Below, piece after piece: positions 13,101-28,100 of a DNA stretch of 64,000 nt; position 1 is the first letter of the stretch; each line of letters opens with the position of its first letter. A program made the translations under genes and the position numbers. The stretch comes from Fasciolopsis buskii (Eukaryota; Platyhelminthes; Trematoda; Plagiorchiida; Fasciolidae): positions 135,067 to 199,066 of the forward strand of contig LUCM01006860.1 in the NCBI GenBank assembly GCA_008360955.1, given 5' to 3'. A model generated the notes under the pieces. The model saw only the letters and a list, made by a program, of their open reading frames with translations, made no database searches and had not been told where the DNA came from.

Positions 13101-16100
13101 AGAGAAATTCGAAGGAACCATAAACATGAATTAGGTCACGTTCAAAGACTTGGAAGTTGGTCAGTCATTAGCTAGCGATACATCCTTTTCCCCTCCGTAA
13201 GTCCACTTCTTGTCCACTTTGGACGCTGATTCTTTTTATTACAACTTATAACTCAATGGGAAAGACAACAGCCATTGGGGTTTGCCCTCTTGTTTAACGT
13301 TGAACAATCACAACGATGAGGAGTTGGAGGACGAAAACAACAAAGACGATAATGACAATGAGAACTATCAACGAACAAATTCCAATTTAGTGAAACTGAC
13401 CCAAGGCAACCAGATATCAATGTAACGATCAATTTGGATGTCTAAAATCCTGTTGCTTTGCCGTGACACTTCAGGTATCACAAATGCGCCATCTACTTTT
13501 AATCACGCAAAAATTAGAAATGCTTGTATGGCCCTTCAGTGGCAAACGAAAACTGATGTGGCTGAGTGCGTGTGATACAGTATCAATACCAACTGAAAAA
13601 TACTTCCAAACTACTGGTATGATATGACCGACGAGTGATTTTTGACAATAAGTTGACATTTTATCCCATCCTCATGCACAGAACAATCGTAAGTTCTTCC
13701 CTCAAACATTTCGACTTAGAAAAGCCTTTAAAGTTCAATATTAAATCAGATCTATCCGTAGAAATAAGGCACGAACAAACGCACCCATGAATTTGATACT
13801 CTTGACCGAGGATAGTCGAACCTAAGTTTTGAAAGTAACTCGTCTCACACTGCATTTCTAACAATTTTTGGCTTGAACCTATCTCACACTGTTATCTGGT
13901 GTGGATTTCAGGGATTCTGACACGCAAGATTTCCTAAAAATGATCAGTGGGCACAAAATCCTTGAAAAGTTTCCTTTCGGTTTTCAGAGCCCCAAGATTA
14001 TGACTAAACTAGTTTTTTCTTACTTTATGCCGACAAACAGCACTCAATTCGTATGGATTATTGAAATGATTAAGATACAAGTTCGCTGAACTGAAATCTA
14101 ATACCTCCCATACAAACATACTGGTTTTCACAGACCGGGACCCTTGGGGAACATGAAGGCATTTTCGACTGAAGTGGAACAGGATATCCGGCGAATGATA
14201 TTCTTCTGGCTATTGGAGTGCCATATACACACACTGGTAATCTACTGTCACAGATTAATATCAATAAGTGATGAACAAAGGGAATAGAGCATTACTGTTC
14301 TGTGTTTGACCAATACTACCATACAGAAATAGGACAACCGGGTACTACTATCTAACTGTTAGATTTTTCATTGCCAACCTAATGCAATGGGGTAGTGAAG
14401 TGACAGTCTGAGCCCTGAATCCAACAGTTAAACTTAGTGGTACTTTATGATTATTCAGTCGATTCTAACAAATATCCGCTTGCATTTCCACCTTTTCATA
14501 ACATCATCGAGAAACACGGCTTCTTTAATGCATCGGTGCATTGAAAGACTGTCTGTTACATAAAACCCCTTCGAAGTTTATGTTGCGCCGATGTTCACGG
14601 ATTTGTTACAAGGAAGTAAGCCAACCAACTTGTTTTGATACTTTATATTTAGTCAACACTTTTGTTCGATGCTCGTAATTCTGGCAAGGAGCACAAGAAA
14701 ATAACAATATCGATCAACCCGATGGGAATGATCGTGAATCGGGTTGTTCATTCATATTCTCCCGGATGATTCATCGTCGTTCTTCGTCCCCAAAAGGGAC
14801 TATCCAAAGTGGGGAGAAGAAAAACAACAGATCATTTCCACACATTTGTGTATTTGCAAACAACAGACCGGGGATTTGGTCAAGCGTATTTGGAGAGGAT
14901 ATAACAGTTACCGGACATCCGGTGGTCCCGGTATCCGGACGCAGAATCACCTTAGGCAGTAAGCCAATTCATTGGGATAGCATTTGTTCCTGGGGATTTT
15001 GTATGCTTTACGACATGTGCTCTATGCGAATTGTAGTTCTCACTTTACGGACATCGTGTAATCCAACACGGACTCAGACAATTAATATTATTAATGAGCC
15101 ACTTGGCCGAAATCAAAAGGTGGAACTTAAACGGCACATCCTTGAGTTTATTGGCCTACACTTTTGGCTTTAAGGAATGCCGAAAGCCGTTTACATAACT
15201 TCTTATTAAAAAATGTTTTGTGCATACTTATACTCATTCCGAAATTAGGATTCTTTCCTGTTAGTCGTCCCAATTTAGGAAACCAAGAAATATGACCAGT
15301 TCGATATGTGATAAAAATATTGATCATACTAGCAAAATACTTAACGGCCATGAATATTCTTCACTTATCCAAACCCTGACTAGTGACGCTCTCATGGTTG
15401 GACTGATAGGTTGTGTTGAAAATGAACTTTACACAGATGATTATTGAATATTGATTGCCTGGTCAGTTCAAATTCTGAAGACCGTTTTCCAGAATACAAT
15501 GTGGAACCCTCACTCAAACAGATTCTTGCCGGAGGGTAATACACGAGGTGAGGCAATCGAGAAACAATGGTAGAGAAACTAAAGTCATCCAGCAGGGTCA
15601 ACCGACCAAGTACTTAGGTTGCCATGTTCCATAACGACTTACTGCTATTCTGACGTAATAATGTTCATCCAGCTTGAACATTTATACATCAAACTCTTTT
15701 ATATCCTGTTGCTTACTCAACAAAATATCACGGACGAACTGATAGTCTTCCTCCACGCACTCTGTTTTTTTAGTTTTTGGATATCTTGTGACTGGCCTAG
15801 TCAACGAATTTCAGAATAGTCTCAGTCTCCTCGAGAAAATCATTAAAAACATTGATCCGATGCTCCTCTAACTGTGCAACTTGATCTGAAGACAGGGCAA
15901 TATCCAACAGTCTAAGGCAAACAATGGACCATCCAGCCCAAAGCGATAGGATGTTGTGGACCACACTGAAGTAAGCGACTGATCCTGGGACAAGGAGCAT
16001 TGACGTGGCTTCCAAAATTGCTCTTCTTGATTCTCACACCCAGTACGGTTGTTGACACCGAGTTGCGTTGCACAAGCCATCTTTTTGTTTATGGAAGTAA

Positions 16101-19100
16101 ATGGCACTGACACATCAGACAACATGGTTGTTCATTGTTTCTCGGTTCACTACTCATGTTTGCGACCAGTCCCTTGCACTCAAGAAAGCTTTATCAATTG
16201 CAGATTTACGCAAACCTTCTTAAGTCTGTTTATTTGTCACCGAAACAGACATTGCAATTCCTACCAAACATTTGCTCTGTGGTTGCATACTTGGTGTTTG
16301 ATTGCCATCAGTCGATGAGATATCCATTCGAATACCCCTATGGTCATGCCGAATGCTCCCCGGTAAACTCCATTTTTACTCAATAAGTAGATGAATTAAA
16401 GTTGCGCTTGGGCTAGTTACTGATGCGCACGACAAGAAGCTTAGTTCATAATACGAATTTCATGACATCATCAGTATCCTGAAATTCAGTTGCTACGTCA
16501 GCATAATGTAAGCAGCTACAAGTGCACAAAACAAACTACCCAGGTACCACGGACGAAACTGTCGGTGGGCAAAATGTACAGCTTGTATTTGCAACTCCGT
16601 CGAAGTTATGTTTGCCAATAACAAGAAAATCCCGAAAGGAATTCTACCGGGAGAAATGAGCTCATTTGAAAGGTTCACAAATATAGCATGTTGGTAAGTC
16701 TCAGACATATCAGTGCTTCTCATTGGGATCCTATTTGAATCGTTAAGAGCGTGCATGAACGATGCTCCCATTTAAGAATCGTTGTATAGGTACCGGGTGC
16801 ACATACCTGGCAAAGCGCAACAAGTGCGAAACAGTTCATATGCTTCTGGATACATTCTGTTCATCCTTCCATAAGTAAAGCATGGTGCTTAGAACGAAAG
16901 CAGCTGTGCTTCATTTGCAACAGAGATTCACTGATAGCAGGACTGAAAACATGCAAGAGAATATGGTCCATGCAACTGTCAATGAAAGTGTTGTATATCA
17001 TCAAAAACGATCAAATTCTTGTTCGACGATATCCAAACACAGCATAGATAACTGCTAGCGTCCTTTCAAATTGGTCACTTTGCCGATTGGATGCACTTGC
17101 AGTGATCAGTTGGGTCTAACAAAAATGGTAGACGTTCAGCATGATCGCCGGAAGGATCGCATGCCTTCCATCACACCAGAACCAGGTTGAACTGGAAACA
17201 TCGGACCACAGCTCACCGTGGTGTCGTTTTAAACTCTCTCCCCTTTCTCTCTATGCGTACACTTTTCCGGGTTCCCATTGCATAGGGGATAATTTATTAT
17301 TCCTGCCCTCGGGTAGGTCGCACCACAACCGACTGCATTAAATTAAAAACCGTGTAGATGGATGTGTGACTTGAATTTTTCAACTCCTCGTCCTTCACCA
17401 GTAGGTCGAAACATTAATCTAAGGCCCTTAAGTTACCACTGTTTGCAGGCTTCAAATTCAGGAATTGTCACACATTGGTTTAAAATGGATATTCCACCTG
17501 ATCGTTGTTCAGGTCATTGCTTTTTCGGAGAAGAAAAACGTGCATTAGTTTTAAATGATACTGAAACAGATTGTGTTTGCATGACATCCAGTAAAATCAG
17601 GTGCTAAAGGTGAGTTTCCGCTTGAAATGGAAAAGTCTATTTTGTAGGTTTTGTACTAGTTACTTTGACTTATCCGTGACTGTTATGCTTATATTTAATG
17701 TTACAAGCAAGTGAATTAAACGAGTGCAACAAAAACCTTTTTTCGTTCCTATGGAGCTACCTGAAAATTCCGGATAACATCATGTTTTGTTCTACCCGTT
17801 TGTCGACTTGTCATCATTTATGGGCGTTTGAATTCTCTCAGTGACACTAACCTCAATCGACTTTATATTCTCTCCGATCATCTGCCACCTTTTAGGCCAG
17901 CAACCAAGGCACCAAAATTCCTGGAGAAACCGGTCATCCGGATGGATAAAGCCAAAGGAGAGGTGGTCATGTCCTGTAAATTGGAAGCGAAACCTAAGGC
18001 CACCTTGACTTGGTTTTTGAACGATCAGGAAATCAAGGAAATTCCCGGGAAGCGGTTCTGGGTCGTAAATGATCAACCCGATGATGTGTACATTTTGGAA
18101 ATTCATATCGCATCTCCAAAACCGGACGATGGTGGAACTTACCGAATTAATGCGAAAAATACTGCTGGTGACAGTAATGCAAATATTAATTTGAATTTAC
18201 AAGGTAGGTTAATTTCTATCGGAAAACGATCTACCGATGAGGATTTTTAAGTTTCCGTGTATTTATTTAGATAATTGGAGTTCGTGTCGACAGACTACTA
18301 GATTACAATTTTGATAAGAGCTACAAGCCCCCTCGTAGTTTTGCCCACTCCAGCCTAAATTCCAATGGTGTTCTAACGTTTGCCATGAAGAACTACCGGA
18401 GTGAATGTGCTAGATTCAATTCTAGTCGCGAGATATCCTGCAAAATTAAGTCAGGTTCTCAAAGGGGGCTAACTGTAGACGAACACACAAAGAATGTACC
18501 AATTAAGATAGGGAATTTCGGTCACTTAAGTTGGTCTTTAACTGCATATTTGGACCAAATGTTTCTCTTTGGCTACCGGGAAATTTTAGTGCATAGCCTT
18601 AGAGAATCCGTTACACATTTGGTCAGGCTGTTAAACTCAAAACACCATCCGGAGTTCCTTCGTTCTTCCCGGTACAGCTATACGGGGGCCACCATCGCAC
18701 TTAGTATTAATGAATGACTAAAGACACAGACTTTGATTTCACTGTAACAAAGCAAAATTTCACACCGTTAAGGTGCGTGGGGCAGGGTATATGTGTTCTG
18801 CAGCTCCCTCAGTCCAGCTTGCCGCGTCGTGAGGTCAACGTTTCCCAACAACTATTTCATGGCGACTGATTATCATAAAATCCCATTTGGCAACAGTTAT
18901 TAGGTGAAAAGCCCCAAGCTTGTATCAATGGATGAAACACTCTGACATAACTAAGGATTCATACAGAACTAGAAACATCTGGGGTTACTAAGCTGGGAGT
19001 TCCAGTGATGAACTTCACTGGTTTTCCCCGGACTGATTTATGCCGATACCAAACGTGTACTCCCAATCGGCACGTGAAATAGTCGAAACCTTAGTGAACA

Positions 19101-22100
19101 ACCTTGTAATGAATTTCTTGGAGCATAACTTTGACACGAATATCAAGAATGCAGTTTCTGTTTTTTAACCAAAATCCAGATAGCTCCATGTTTCCAATAC
19201 ATCATTTTTACCCTTTGACTGCAATACAGAGCACGTGTATGCATGCGTACGCGGATCCGTCCGCGTGGGTGTAGCTGGAAGTAATTGGCGAAGGATTAGA
19301 TCGAAAAATCTGGGTGCACTTTGACAGATCATGGGTGGCAGCTTTTCTTCCCATCAGGGCCTGTTTTACAACGGTCAAACAGACTCTCAAAAACAGTCAT
19401 TCATTTACAATTACGGTTACCTCGATTTGTGCACACACTAGATACACTCAGTGCATGATGCAGGCATGCGCACACACACACACACCCACACATTCCCTTC
19501 GATCGTCTTATTTTTGGCTGGCAAACAAAAGTTAGCCGGTAGAGAACATTTTTCCAAAATAACCATCGAACGCTCAACCGAACGGACTGGGATAATGCAA
19601 ACTGGATTGTGTTTTATTCACCTTCAAAATCACTGATCCCGTAAGTCCCTAAAAATGGCATGCACCTATGCAGACCCGGTACGGATGCACTCACAAGTCA
19701 GTAGAAGGAACATACCGTACGTGCTGCAAACGCACAGATCGGTGTAAAAAGCCAACTTCGTGTGCACGCTCAATTTGGCTTTTATACGTCGATCGGTCGC
19801 CCGCCCGGAGGGCGGGCGGGAAAACGGGCACGGATGCACGCGCGCACACACACACGCACGCGATGGCCAGTAGAACATTGTCAGGCCATATTTTGGTGCG
19901 CTGCATTCGGTCACGATCCGACCGCGCACGCCATTGATCGTGCGTGTGGTTTCACGCTTGGGTTCGCTTCCACGGTTATCCTCAGATTGTGGGGACCCGG
20001 GTGCACTCACATGCGTGAATACATACCAAAGGCAAACAGACACGAAAAAAATGCTGGGTACAACGCGAGTGTGGGATGTGAATGGTGCAATACTCGCGCT
20101 GAGTATTGGTGGCTTGGTTGATCGTCGTTCTGCGGTGCATCCGACCAGAGGTCGCGATAGTTCGTCTCCCTCGTCCTCGCCCCTCACAGCCTACGGAAGG
20201 AAAGCAAAAGATGCCTGGCACAGAAACGCACTCACAAGAATGGTTTTGTTGTTGTTTGCCGTTGTTGTGTTGTCAGTGTAAAGTTTATATTTATCCAAAT
20301 TTAGCAAGCAATAGCGTTAACTCTATCGATTGGGATGGCGGTCCGCAGGAAACTAGACACCCTCAAAGAAATCAGTACATACATTCCGATAGTATTGTAC
20401 ACAAGTTGGGAAATAGTTTGTTACTCATTAGTAAACAATTTAGTTAGGCGTCCTTTGCATTGGTCACTTTATTTACTGGCTACAGTATTACTCCAGTTAT
20501 TGAAATTATTATCCTGGCATTCAGTGTATTGTAGCAAGCCGGCTGGATGGCGTCAGACAAACATAGAAGACTCTAATCACTCCACCAGTCTAATAATTCA
20601 ACCAAACTAGTCGTGCGTTTTCTCATTCGTTCTATTAGCTTAAGGATAAAGTTGTTCTGGAATGCAAACAAATAGAATGAATTTCAAGCACTGAATTGCA
20701 CTTAAAAACTTCAAAAAGACCTAGCAAATTTGTCATCTTGAAACAAATTCAACTCAGTTGTTATCGTGTCATTTCTCCGATTTATGTGAAACTTCAACGA
20801 GAACAAAAACAAATTTTTAGGTACAAAAATTTCACCCGAATGTTTGTGCGCAGCTGCAAAGATAACGTGATACAGTTGCATTTAATCTGTCCTGTTCTTG
20901 TGCTTGTTCATGCCCCCAAAACAAAATGGATAGGGAAGAGGAAGTGAGCAGGTCAGCTGCGTGTTCAAATAGAAATCATTTGTTTACGGTAAAAACGACA
21001 TATTTGTGTAAAATCTGTTATATTTTGGAATAACAGTAAAACTAACATGTACTGGTCCTCATTATCACAATCACCACATAACTGATGTGGATAGATCATC
21101 ACTTGACAAAAGTCAACAATTGTTTTCTTGCGCTGTTTCATGTCAATTCACCCATCATTGCACTTCCGTGTTCACTCATTATCCCGATCACTTGAACTCG
21201 GTTGTAAAATCAATCAATATGTGGAACACAGGCCAAAAGGCGGCTGGAAAAGCTCCAGCGTTTGAGAAACCGAAGATTTCCCAAGAAAAAGGTGGTCGTG
21301 ATGTGGTACTTGAGTGTCGTTCAACAGGTGATCCAGCCCCAACCTATACATGGTATCAAAATGGCCGTGAATTAAAACCTCGTGCTAACAAATTCGATAT
21401 GCAAAGTAGTAAAGATGGCACAGTCTTTGTCAACACATTGCGGATTATGGTATGTTACTTTTTTCGATGCTCGCATGCCATCTTGTATTGCAATTTTCAA
21501 TGCTCAATATCCCATCATTATTTTGTTCTAAACCTTTTGCCATGGATTCAGTAAAGTTATTTCCATCTTTACATTTGTAACCTGGCGGGAATCAGATTTG
21601 TATGAATTCCAGCCAAGTAATTGAGATCTGCATCAGATCCACATGACATTCGGACAAATAAAACAAACTTATGTGCATCTCGATCGGCAGTTGCTGCTCT
21701 ATAAATTACCTTCCATACGAGGGAACGATTTTCTTGATGTGTGGGAATTTTGCATGCGCGCTTGTTTTTGTGTGGACAGTTCAGCTTGGAAAACGAATGT
21801 TTTAAAGATACAAAGGCAAATCGCATTTGCAACGATTGCTTCACGCAGTACTATGCTGCGCAGATAAGAAATGGTCAGTAACAATCATGTGGACTAAAGA
21901 CCGAGCGTATCAACTCAAAATCGGTCAGAGTTCGAATGCCGGCGGTGGCCAAACGGATAAGGTCGTGGAGTTTGGACATGAAGGTCGCGGGTTGGAATCT
22001 TCCCACCACTGGTGAACTTCCTCACTTGGCAGCCCTTTAATGGCCGCGGTCTCCTTCCTGAAAATTGATGCACATTGTTGGTGCATTAATAAAGGAATTA

Positions 22101-25100
22101 AAAGATAAAAGATAAAAAAAGAAAAATGTGCGTAAAGATTCGACTGATATGAACTGCTAGTAATTCCAGATCATGAGTAGATAGCGGTGTACCGCTTCCA
22201 CCGTTCTCAGTGTTTATTTAGCTGTTGCTATTGGATAATGAATTGTTTGCTATGTTGCTACTAGTGTTATTACTTGATTATCAGGTTAAATAATTTGCTA
22301 ATCAACAATTACTATCTAACACCCTTAGAGACGCCACGATGCGTCAATCACAAATAGAGCCAATTCCCTTGTTGGAAAGTTATGCAGAAACAAGTTTGGT
22401 TTTTTCATTGACTTGGTCATTTAGAGAACAGACTGTTCATCGCCCTGTGTCCTCATTTTGCCAACTGTCTTTTTGTCTTGTCGTAGAATTTCATGAACGC
22501 GGATTCAGGATCATACAAACTGGTGGCGAAAAACCAACACGGAGATGCTACAGCAACTATTGATGTGAAAATGTGAGTGCCTACGTTAACCCCGGGATTT
22601 TCTTCGTTAGTAAATCCTTCTTAGATAGCTCATAGTTTTCACGAATCACTGTGTACGGAGTACGAAGTGTTATAGACTGGGAGGTTCACTTTGAATTTGC
22701 CTAAGTGAAACTGAGTAAATGAGAACTTTAAAAAATTCTGACACGACAGATCACCTTGCTTACGTGTTAAAACTCACAATATTTCAGTGACAACCGTTGA
22801 GATCTATTAACAACTAATCTCTACTTTAGAACATTCGAAATGGATCGATCTGGCGACATTGAAGCTATTTCGAGGTTTGTACCTGTACTGCTTGGTGACA
22901 GGGACGATGAAACAGGGGGCCCATTTCGACACTCACGGAAACTGACCCCTTCTGATGTAATCACTTTCAGAGTTGTCTGATGAAAAGTTTTTGGTCTGAA
23001 ACTGCAGTAGTTAAATTCACGCACATGTGGTTAGGATATTCAAAAAACTTGCCTGCTCTCCCATTGTTCGGAACTATGAAACATTCTGTGTTTCGATACT
23101 TTTGTTCAATATTCCATGTTCTGAACCGACTAGCATTTGTATACCAGGTAGCCCATGCCAAGATTTTTCCTCCCTCGCATTCATTAAGTAGCCTGATCAC
23201 ATCCTCATCTTGCTCGTTTCTCACCATTTCATCGTGACATTTTTCAGGCCCCGTATTACCGGAATACCGAATGTCCGTTTTGAAAATAACAATCAGCAAG
23301 CCATCCTTGAGGTTCGCGTAGACACAGGCAGTCCACCTCAGGTAACATGGTCCACCGCGGGTAAACCGATCAAAATCGAAGGACGATACAGCATTGACAC
23401 ACAGCAACAACAGGGCAACTATATTGTCTCCTTAATTATTAACGATGTAAGTTGTTCGCTTTTGCAACGACATTGCAGACATTTAGTTGTAAGTTATTTT
23501 TTCTAATTATCTGGCTCGCATTTCAACCACAAGATAATCGTTATTTCAAATGTGAATGTTTATTTTTCTCACAAATTATTAACCGGCCAGAATAAAATAG
23601 TCCTTTTCGCATAAATGACCGTTGATTCGAAACTTAGAAATCCATCAACGCAACAGAATATACTTTTCCAGAGGCCCACTTTGCTTTATGGTATCTGGTC
23701 TCGTGGATAGGATTAACCGACTTCACAAACGATCTTGACGTCTTCTAGCAGTCTGGCACACATGTTCCCAGCCTTAGTGAGCTGTTTTCTGTGGAAAACC
23801 CCTAACTTCTACATAATGAAATGCTGACTAAGTGAACATCATTGGCTTGCTGTTGCAAAGTTACCGGTGGGCTCCTAGAAGTTCAGTCTGTACTAGGTAG
23901 CGGCGCTTTTCAAACCAGAGTTTTATTCCCCCCCCCCTTTTAATTGGATGGATCGCCTTCTTCGCCGTCTGACCAGGAGGACCTCATTATTTTGTAAAGG
24001 ACTAACTCTCCATGGTTGTGGGACGAAATTTCAGGGTTCATTACGTCCTGGTCACTTGCAGCTCGGTTTGACCCACCAATCGAGCGATACGTTGGTTTGC
24101 AACCCTTAAAGTATGTCCCAGCTTCAGGGAGTCACTGAGATTTGGGTGCACGATGTCTCAAAGGGACACGGTTGTCTACCACTTCAGAAGTGCAAAATTT
24201 ATCTAGCACAGCTTTCTCAATGACTTTTACTTCAATTTTTTCACATCCGACTTCTTCCTAAATGTTGTACTGACAAATGCAAACGGAAATCCCAATCATT
24301 TTTTTGAAAACTTTCGGAATGGTGTCGTCAATAGAACGTAGTTATCTCTCATTTAATAAGTGTTATATAACCATATTTACTTCGTAAGAATCCTAAAAAT
24401 GTCTTTTAAAAACTGTCAAACTTGTCTGTTTTCCATTCTCTAGGGCCAAATGATATGTGCTATACAAAATTCCTAATCAGCCCTATATTTTTTTATGTTC
24501 CACGAAATAATGGGTCGAACTAACTCAGTTCTTTCTCCTTTTTTCATGTCAGCTTATCGAGAAAGATTCCGGTACTTACGAATGCGTAATATCAAACGGT
24601 GTGGGCACAGTGCAACAATCCGTCAGTATGAAAGTTCCCCGTAAGTGAATTCATACAAGAAAATCCATTTACATTTTTTAACTGAAGAAATTGTTGTCTT
24701 TTCCGTAACTTAACCATAGGTTGTGTTTGAGAGAAACGTTAGTTGGAAAATAACCAGATCCGAGTCGGTATTGCGATTTGGTCATGGTGAAATATTGTAC
24801 GAGTGGGATTCAGTATTCTTATATAAAGCAGACGAAATCATAACTAGCTGCGGTCAGGCGGTCAACGTTGTGGCATCCGACCCGGAGGTTTGTGGGTTCG
24901 AATCGTCCCACAGCCGATAAACTTCCTATTTGGCATTCCCCTTCCTGAAATACGGTATACATTTTAACGAGGTCCTGATCACTGAGGTGACATCGTCACT
25001 ACGACTGGCATTGAAAAGTTTGCAATCTAAACGCCAAGCCTGGCGATCAAAATCATATGAAAACCAGCAACCCGAGCTTTGTTCAACACAATTTTTCCAA

Positions 25101-28100
25101 TCCATTGAAACGGTGTACATTTCATGAATATAGGAAGTAAAAAGGTCAAGGTAAAGGAGAATGCATGACAAACACTTTGACGGACATGTCCGTGAAGCTG
25201 TATACAATTCGATTGACTCCAGAGCATTAATACTAGAAGAATGCAGTCCATTAGACGGTGATGACAGGCGAGTTTGTTGCACCTAGCCATGTTCAGTTAA
25301 AATCCGTCACTATTGTCTCAGTGCACCCAAAACCACACAAACCGGCTTTGAACAATACCAGGAGAATTGTGACCTCGCTCTTCTATGCAACAATCTATTA
25401 GGACAAGAATAAGGTCGTGTCGGAAAAAGTACAAGCTTGATACCAACAAACGGTAAAAGCCTATTGTGCACTATATCTTATTCATCCGTCCGAATTCCTA
25501 GCGGCCAAATTTCAACTTTCTTCTCTTAGTCCAATCCAAGTTCGGTAAAGGGTCATGTGATCTGACGACCTAGGTGAAAAATAGCAAATGTCTCCCCCAC
25601 TATGATCATTTTTGCCATAAGTACCTTCTGCATACACTCTCGTCAGGCTATCTGCCTGATGAAGCAAATACATTTCGTAGAATATAGTTTGTTCCAGTTG
25701 TTGCTACCATTGAAATCTTTGCCTTGTTGGTCACTGTGCGCTGATAAGCTGTTCGTATTTCATCAGATTCTTGATCTGCTTTTACTGGGAATGCTATCAT
25801 CGTAGTCAAAATGAAAGAAAATAGCCCGAAAATAAATTCATATGATTTCAGCTTTTCACCTGGTTATTCTAGTTGAGTTAACTCATGCTACGTCCCTTAT
25901 GGCTGAAACTACCCAATCAGAGTAGTTAGTCGACAGGCTGATCAAATATCCTACCGTTCGAATCGATCCTCTTTCGAGAACTTCCAGATCTGAAGTCAGT
26001 TTGCTACACTTAGAGAAATGAGTGGACAATGGAAAAATTACTGACTGGTTTTGAAGTTTCATTAATATTTTTGGATGTGGTCAAACTAACTTCACATTGC
26101 AATATCTTACTGAAACTAAATATTTACGTGGATTCTACTGATTTTGAGTATCACCGTTCTTTCCTTTTACAGCTAAAGATACCAAAGCCACATTACCGCA
26201 GATCATTGGTACACCGGGAAGTCAGCAGGCTGATGTGGGTGAGTCACCGGGTGTAGAAAGGTGGACAGTTGTTTTGGGCACCCTTAATCTGACAGTAAGA
26301 CGTCTTTCGAACACGGATAAATGGTTGTAGTCATCATAATTCATCCCATCCAGAGTCATGACATTTTTCCAACACAGTATGAACACAGAAAAGGATATAC
26401 CGTCTTAATTTGCTGCCAATCGTTTTCCAGCTGAAAATTATAATTATGGTAGGACTATTCATTTCGAACATTAGTAAAACCTTCCATTAGATTCTCTTCT
26501 ATGTGACTCGGTACTAGGGATTTTTGGGCTAATCTTATCTATACAGTCTGAAGAAGTGTGTGACTTTGGTTCCTCTCAATCGGTCTGCACACAAGGCGGT
26601 AAAGGAAAGTCCCAGCATGTTTAGGTAACGTTTCAGCAACTTCTTTATCGCAGCTTTGACGACCAAAGTCGACTTGCGTATTTGGGTACTCGTTTTGAAT
26701 AGAAACGATTGAAACTGATTATTTGGTCTATATCCCTTACTGTCATTTTACTGGAGGTTTCTAACAGCCAAGTTTAGGGTTGCAAGTTCACCAATTTTTT
26801 TCTTTATCCCGGTGAAATTAACATTGGCTCTGTAAATCGTCATCAGGACCATGGTTACAACAAAAATGTCAAATGGAGTTCAATTCATGGCGAATTTTAC
26901 TTTTCAAACAAAACCACGGTGAATTCGTTGCATTCTACCTCCCGCACTACCTGTGATAGTCTTCGCCTAGTTTTGAAATTTTCGTTGTTTAGACGATGAA
27001 CACATGTTACCGAACCGATTAGGCTTGCTCCCACGACAGCTGTTTGCCTGTGTAAAACTGCCTGCCCCGGTGGACATACAGTCACATAGTTGATGGGAAC
27101 TGGATTTGTGAGAACGATAACAAGCTGACCTGATTCACAAACTATCTGCCCATCCTAACCCCCCGCGGTGGCGAAAAGAATAAAGTAAAGTAATCAGTAA
27201 GTAAGAATCGTAAAGTACTTATTTCTCAGGTGCACAGGGTCACAGATTTCGCACTGTGACCGAAATCAGAGAAATTATAAGAGTACAAGAATATGTACCC
27301 ATTCTCACCTCATCCATTGGTACTCTTTCTTTTGTCGTACTTACACAAAAACGAAAAATAACCACAAGGCGGAAGCTTGAAGAGGACATGTTTAGTTAAA
27401 TAAAGTATGGTTCTGCAGTCAGAGGGCATTGAACATCTGAGATAAGAAGAAACTAGCCTCTTGTAGACAAAATGCATTCAATGAGAAGAATATTATGCCA
27501 TTGCACCTTTAGATAAAAAATCTCAGTCATTCAGTGAACAGTTTTTCACCTCGATCTCGATTTTTGAGTAATTTCAGAATTATGGTTGCAGGCGAAATCT
27601 TCAAACGATCCACATTTTCTTAATTGGTTTAGGACGAACATTCATCTTAACTGTGGACTACTCAGCCGGTTCGGTCACTCCACAAGCCAAGGTGCTGAAA
27701 GGCGGTGCAGATTTGACTTCCGACAAACGAGGTAGTGTCCGAGTGGATGCGGCCAAACGATCGATTGTGATCACCCTGAAAAATGTTCGAATGGAAGATC
27801 GAGGCACCTATTCGCTACAGTTACTCACCGACGGTCAAGTGTGTGACAAGACCACATTTGATCTAAATGTGATGCAAGAGTAAGTGGTGACTATCATCCA
27901 TTTTCACTTCTCATTGAATAAATGACTGATCGATTAACAGCAAACATCAACACTGAATGCCAAATTTACGGAAATTTAGACGTGGATCACGCTTTTATTC
28001 AATGGACCGAACAATGTTTTGTTTCTGTCTCATCAAATCTATAGGGAAGAAGCAATGGAAGAAGAAGACGAAGTTGGGGAGTTACAAGTCCCATCCACCA

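Larger units (their letters stand above)
18204..21231 (+). other. Intron 3 (3.0 kb) with a CpG-rich segment
   Basis: The left part is ordinary intron. From about 19220 to 20230 the DNA is rich in CpG and GC and carries short CA repeats. It also has a 9-bp perfect hairpin at 19798-19818. Long open frames on both strands here follow from the composition. The right part is AT-richer and runs into exon 4 with an open in-frame extension from 21087. Confidence 0.6.

Noticed and set aside
17596..17604. Nine-base microexon between AATCAG and GTGAGT in intron 2
   Set aside because: Inserted between exons 2 and 3 it would create a stop codon; direct joining of 11672 to 17896 is in frame.
19666..20187. 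173-codon minus-strand frame and several overlapping + frames
   Set aside because: The CpG-rich composition lowers stop frequency on all frames; the proteins are Arg/Thr-rich without any domain.
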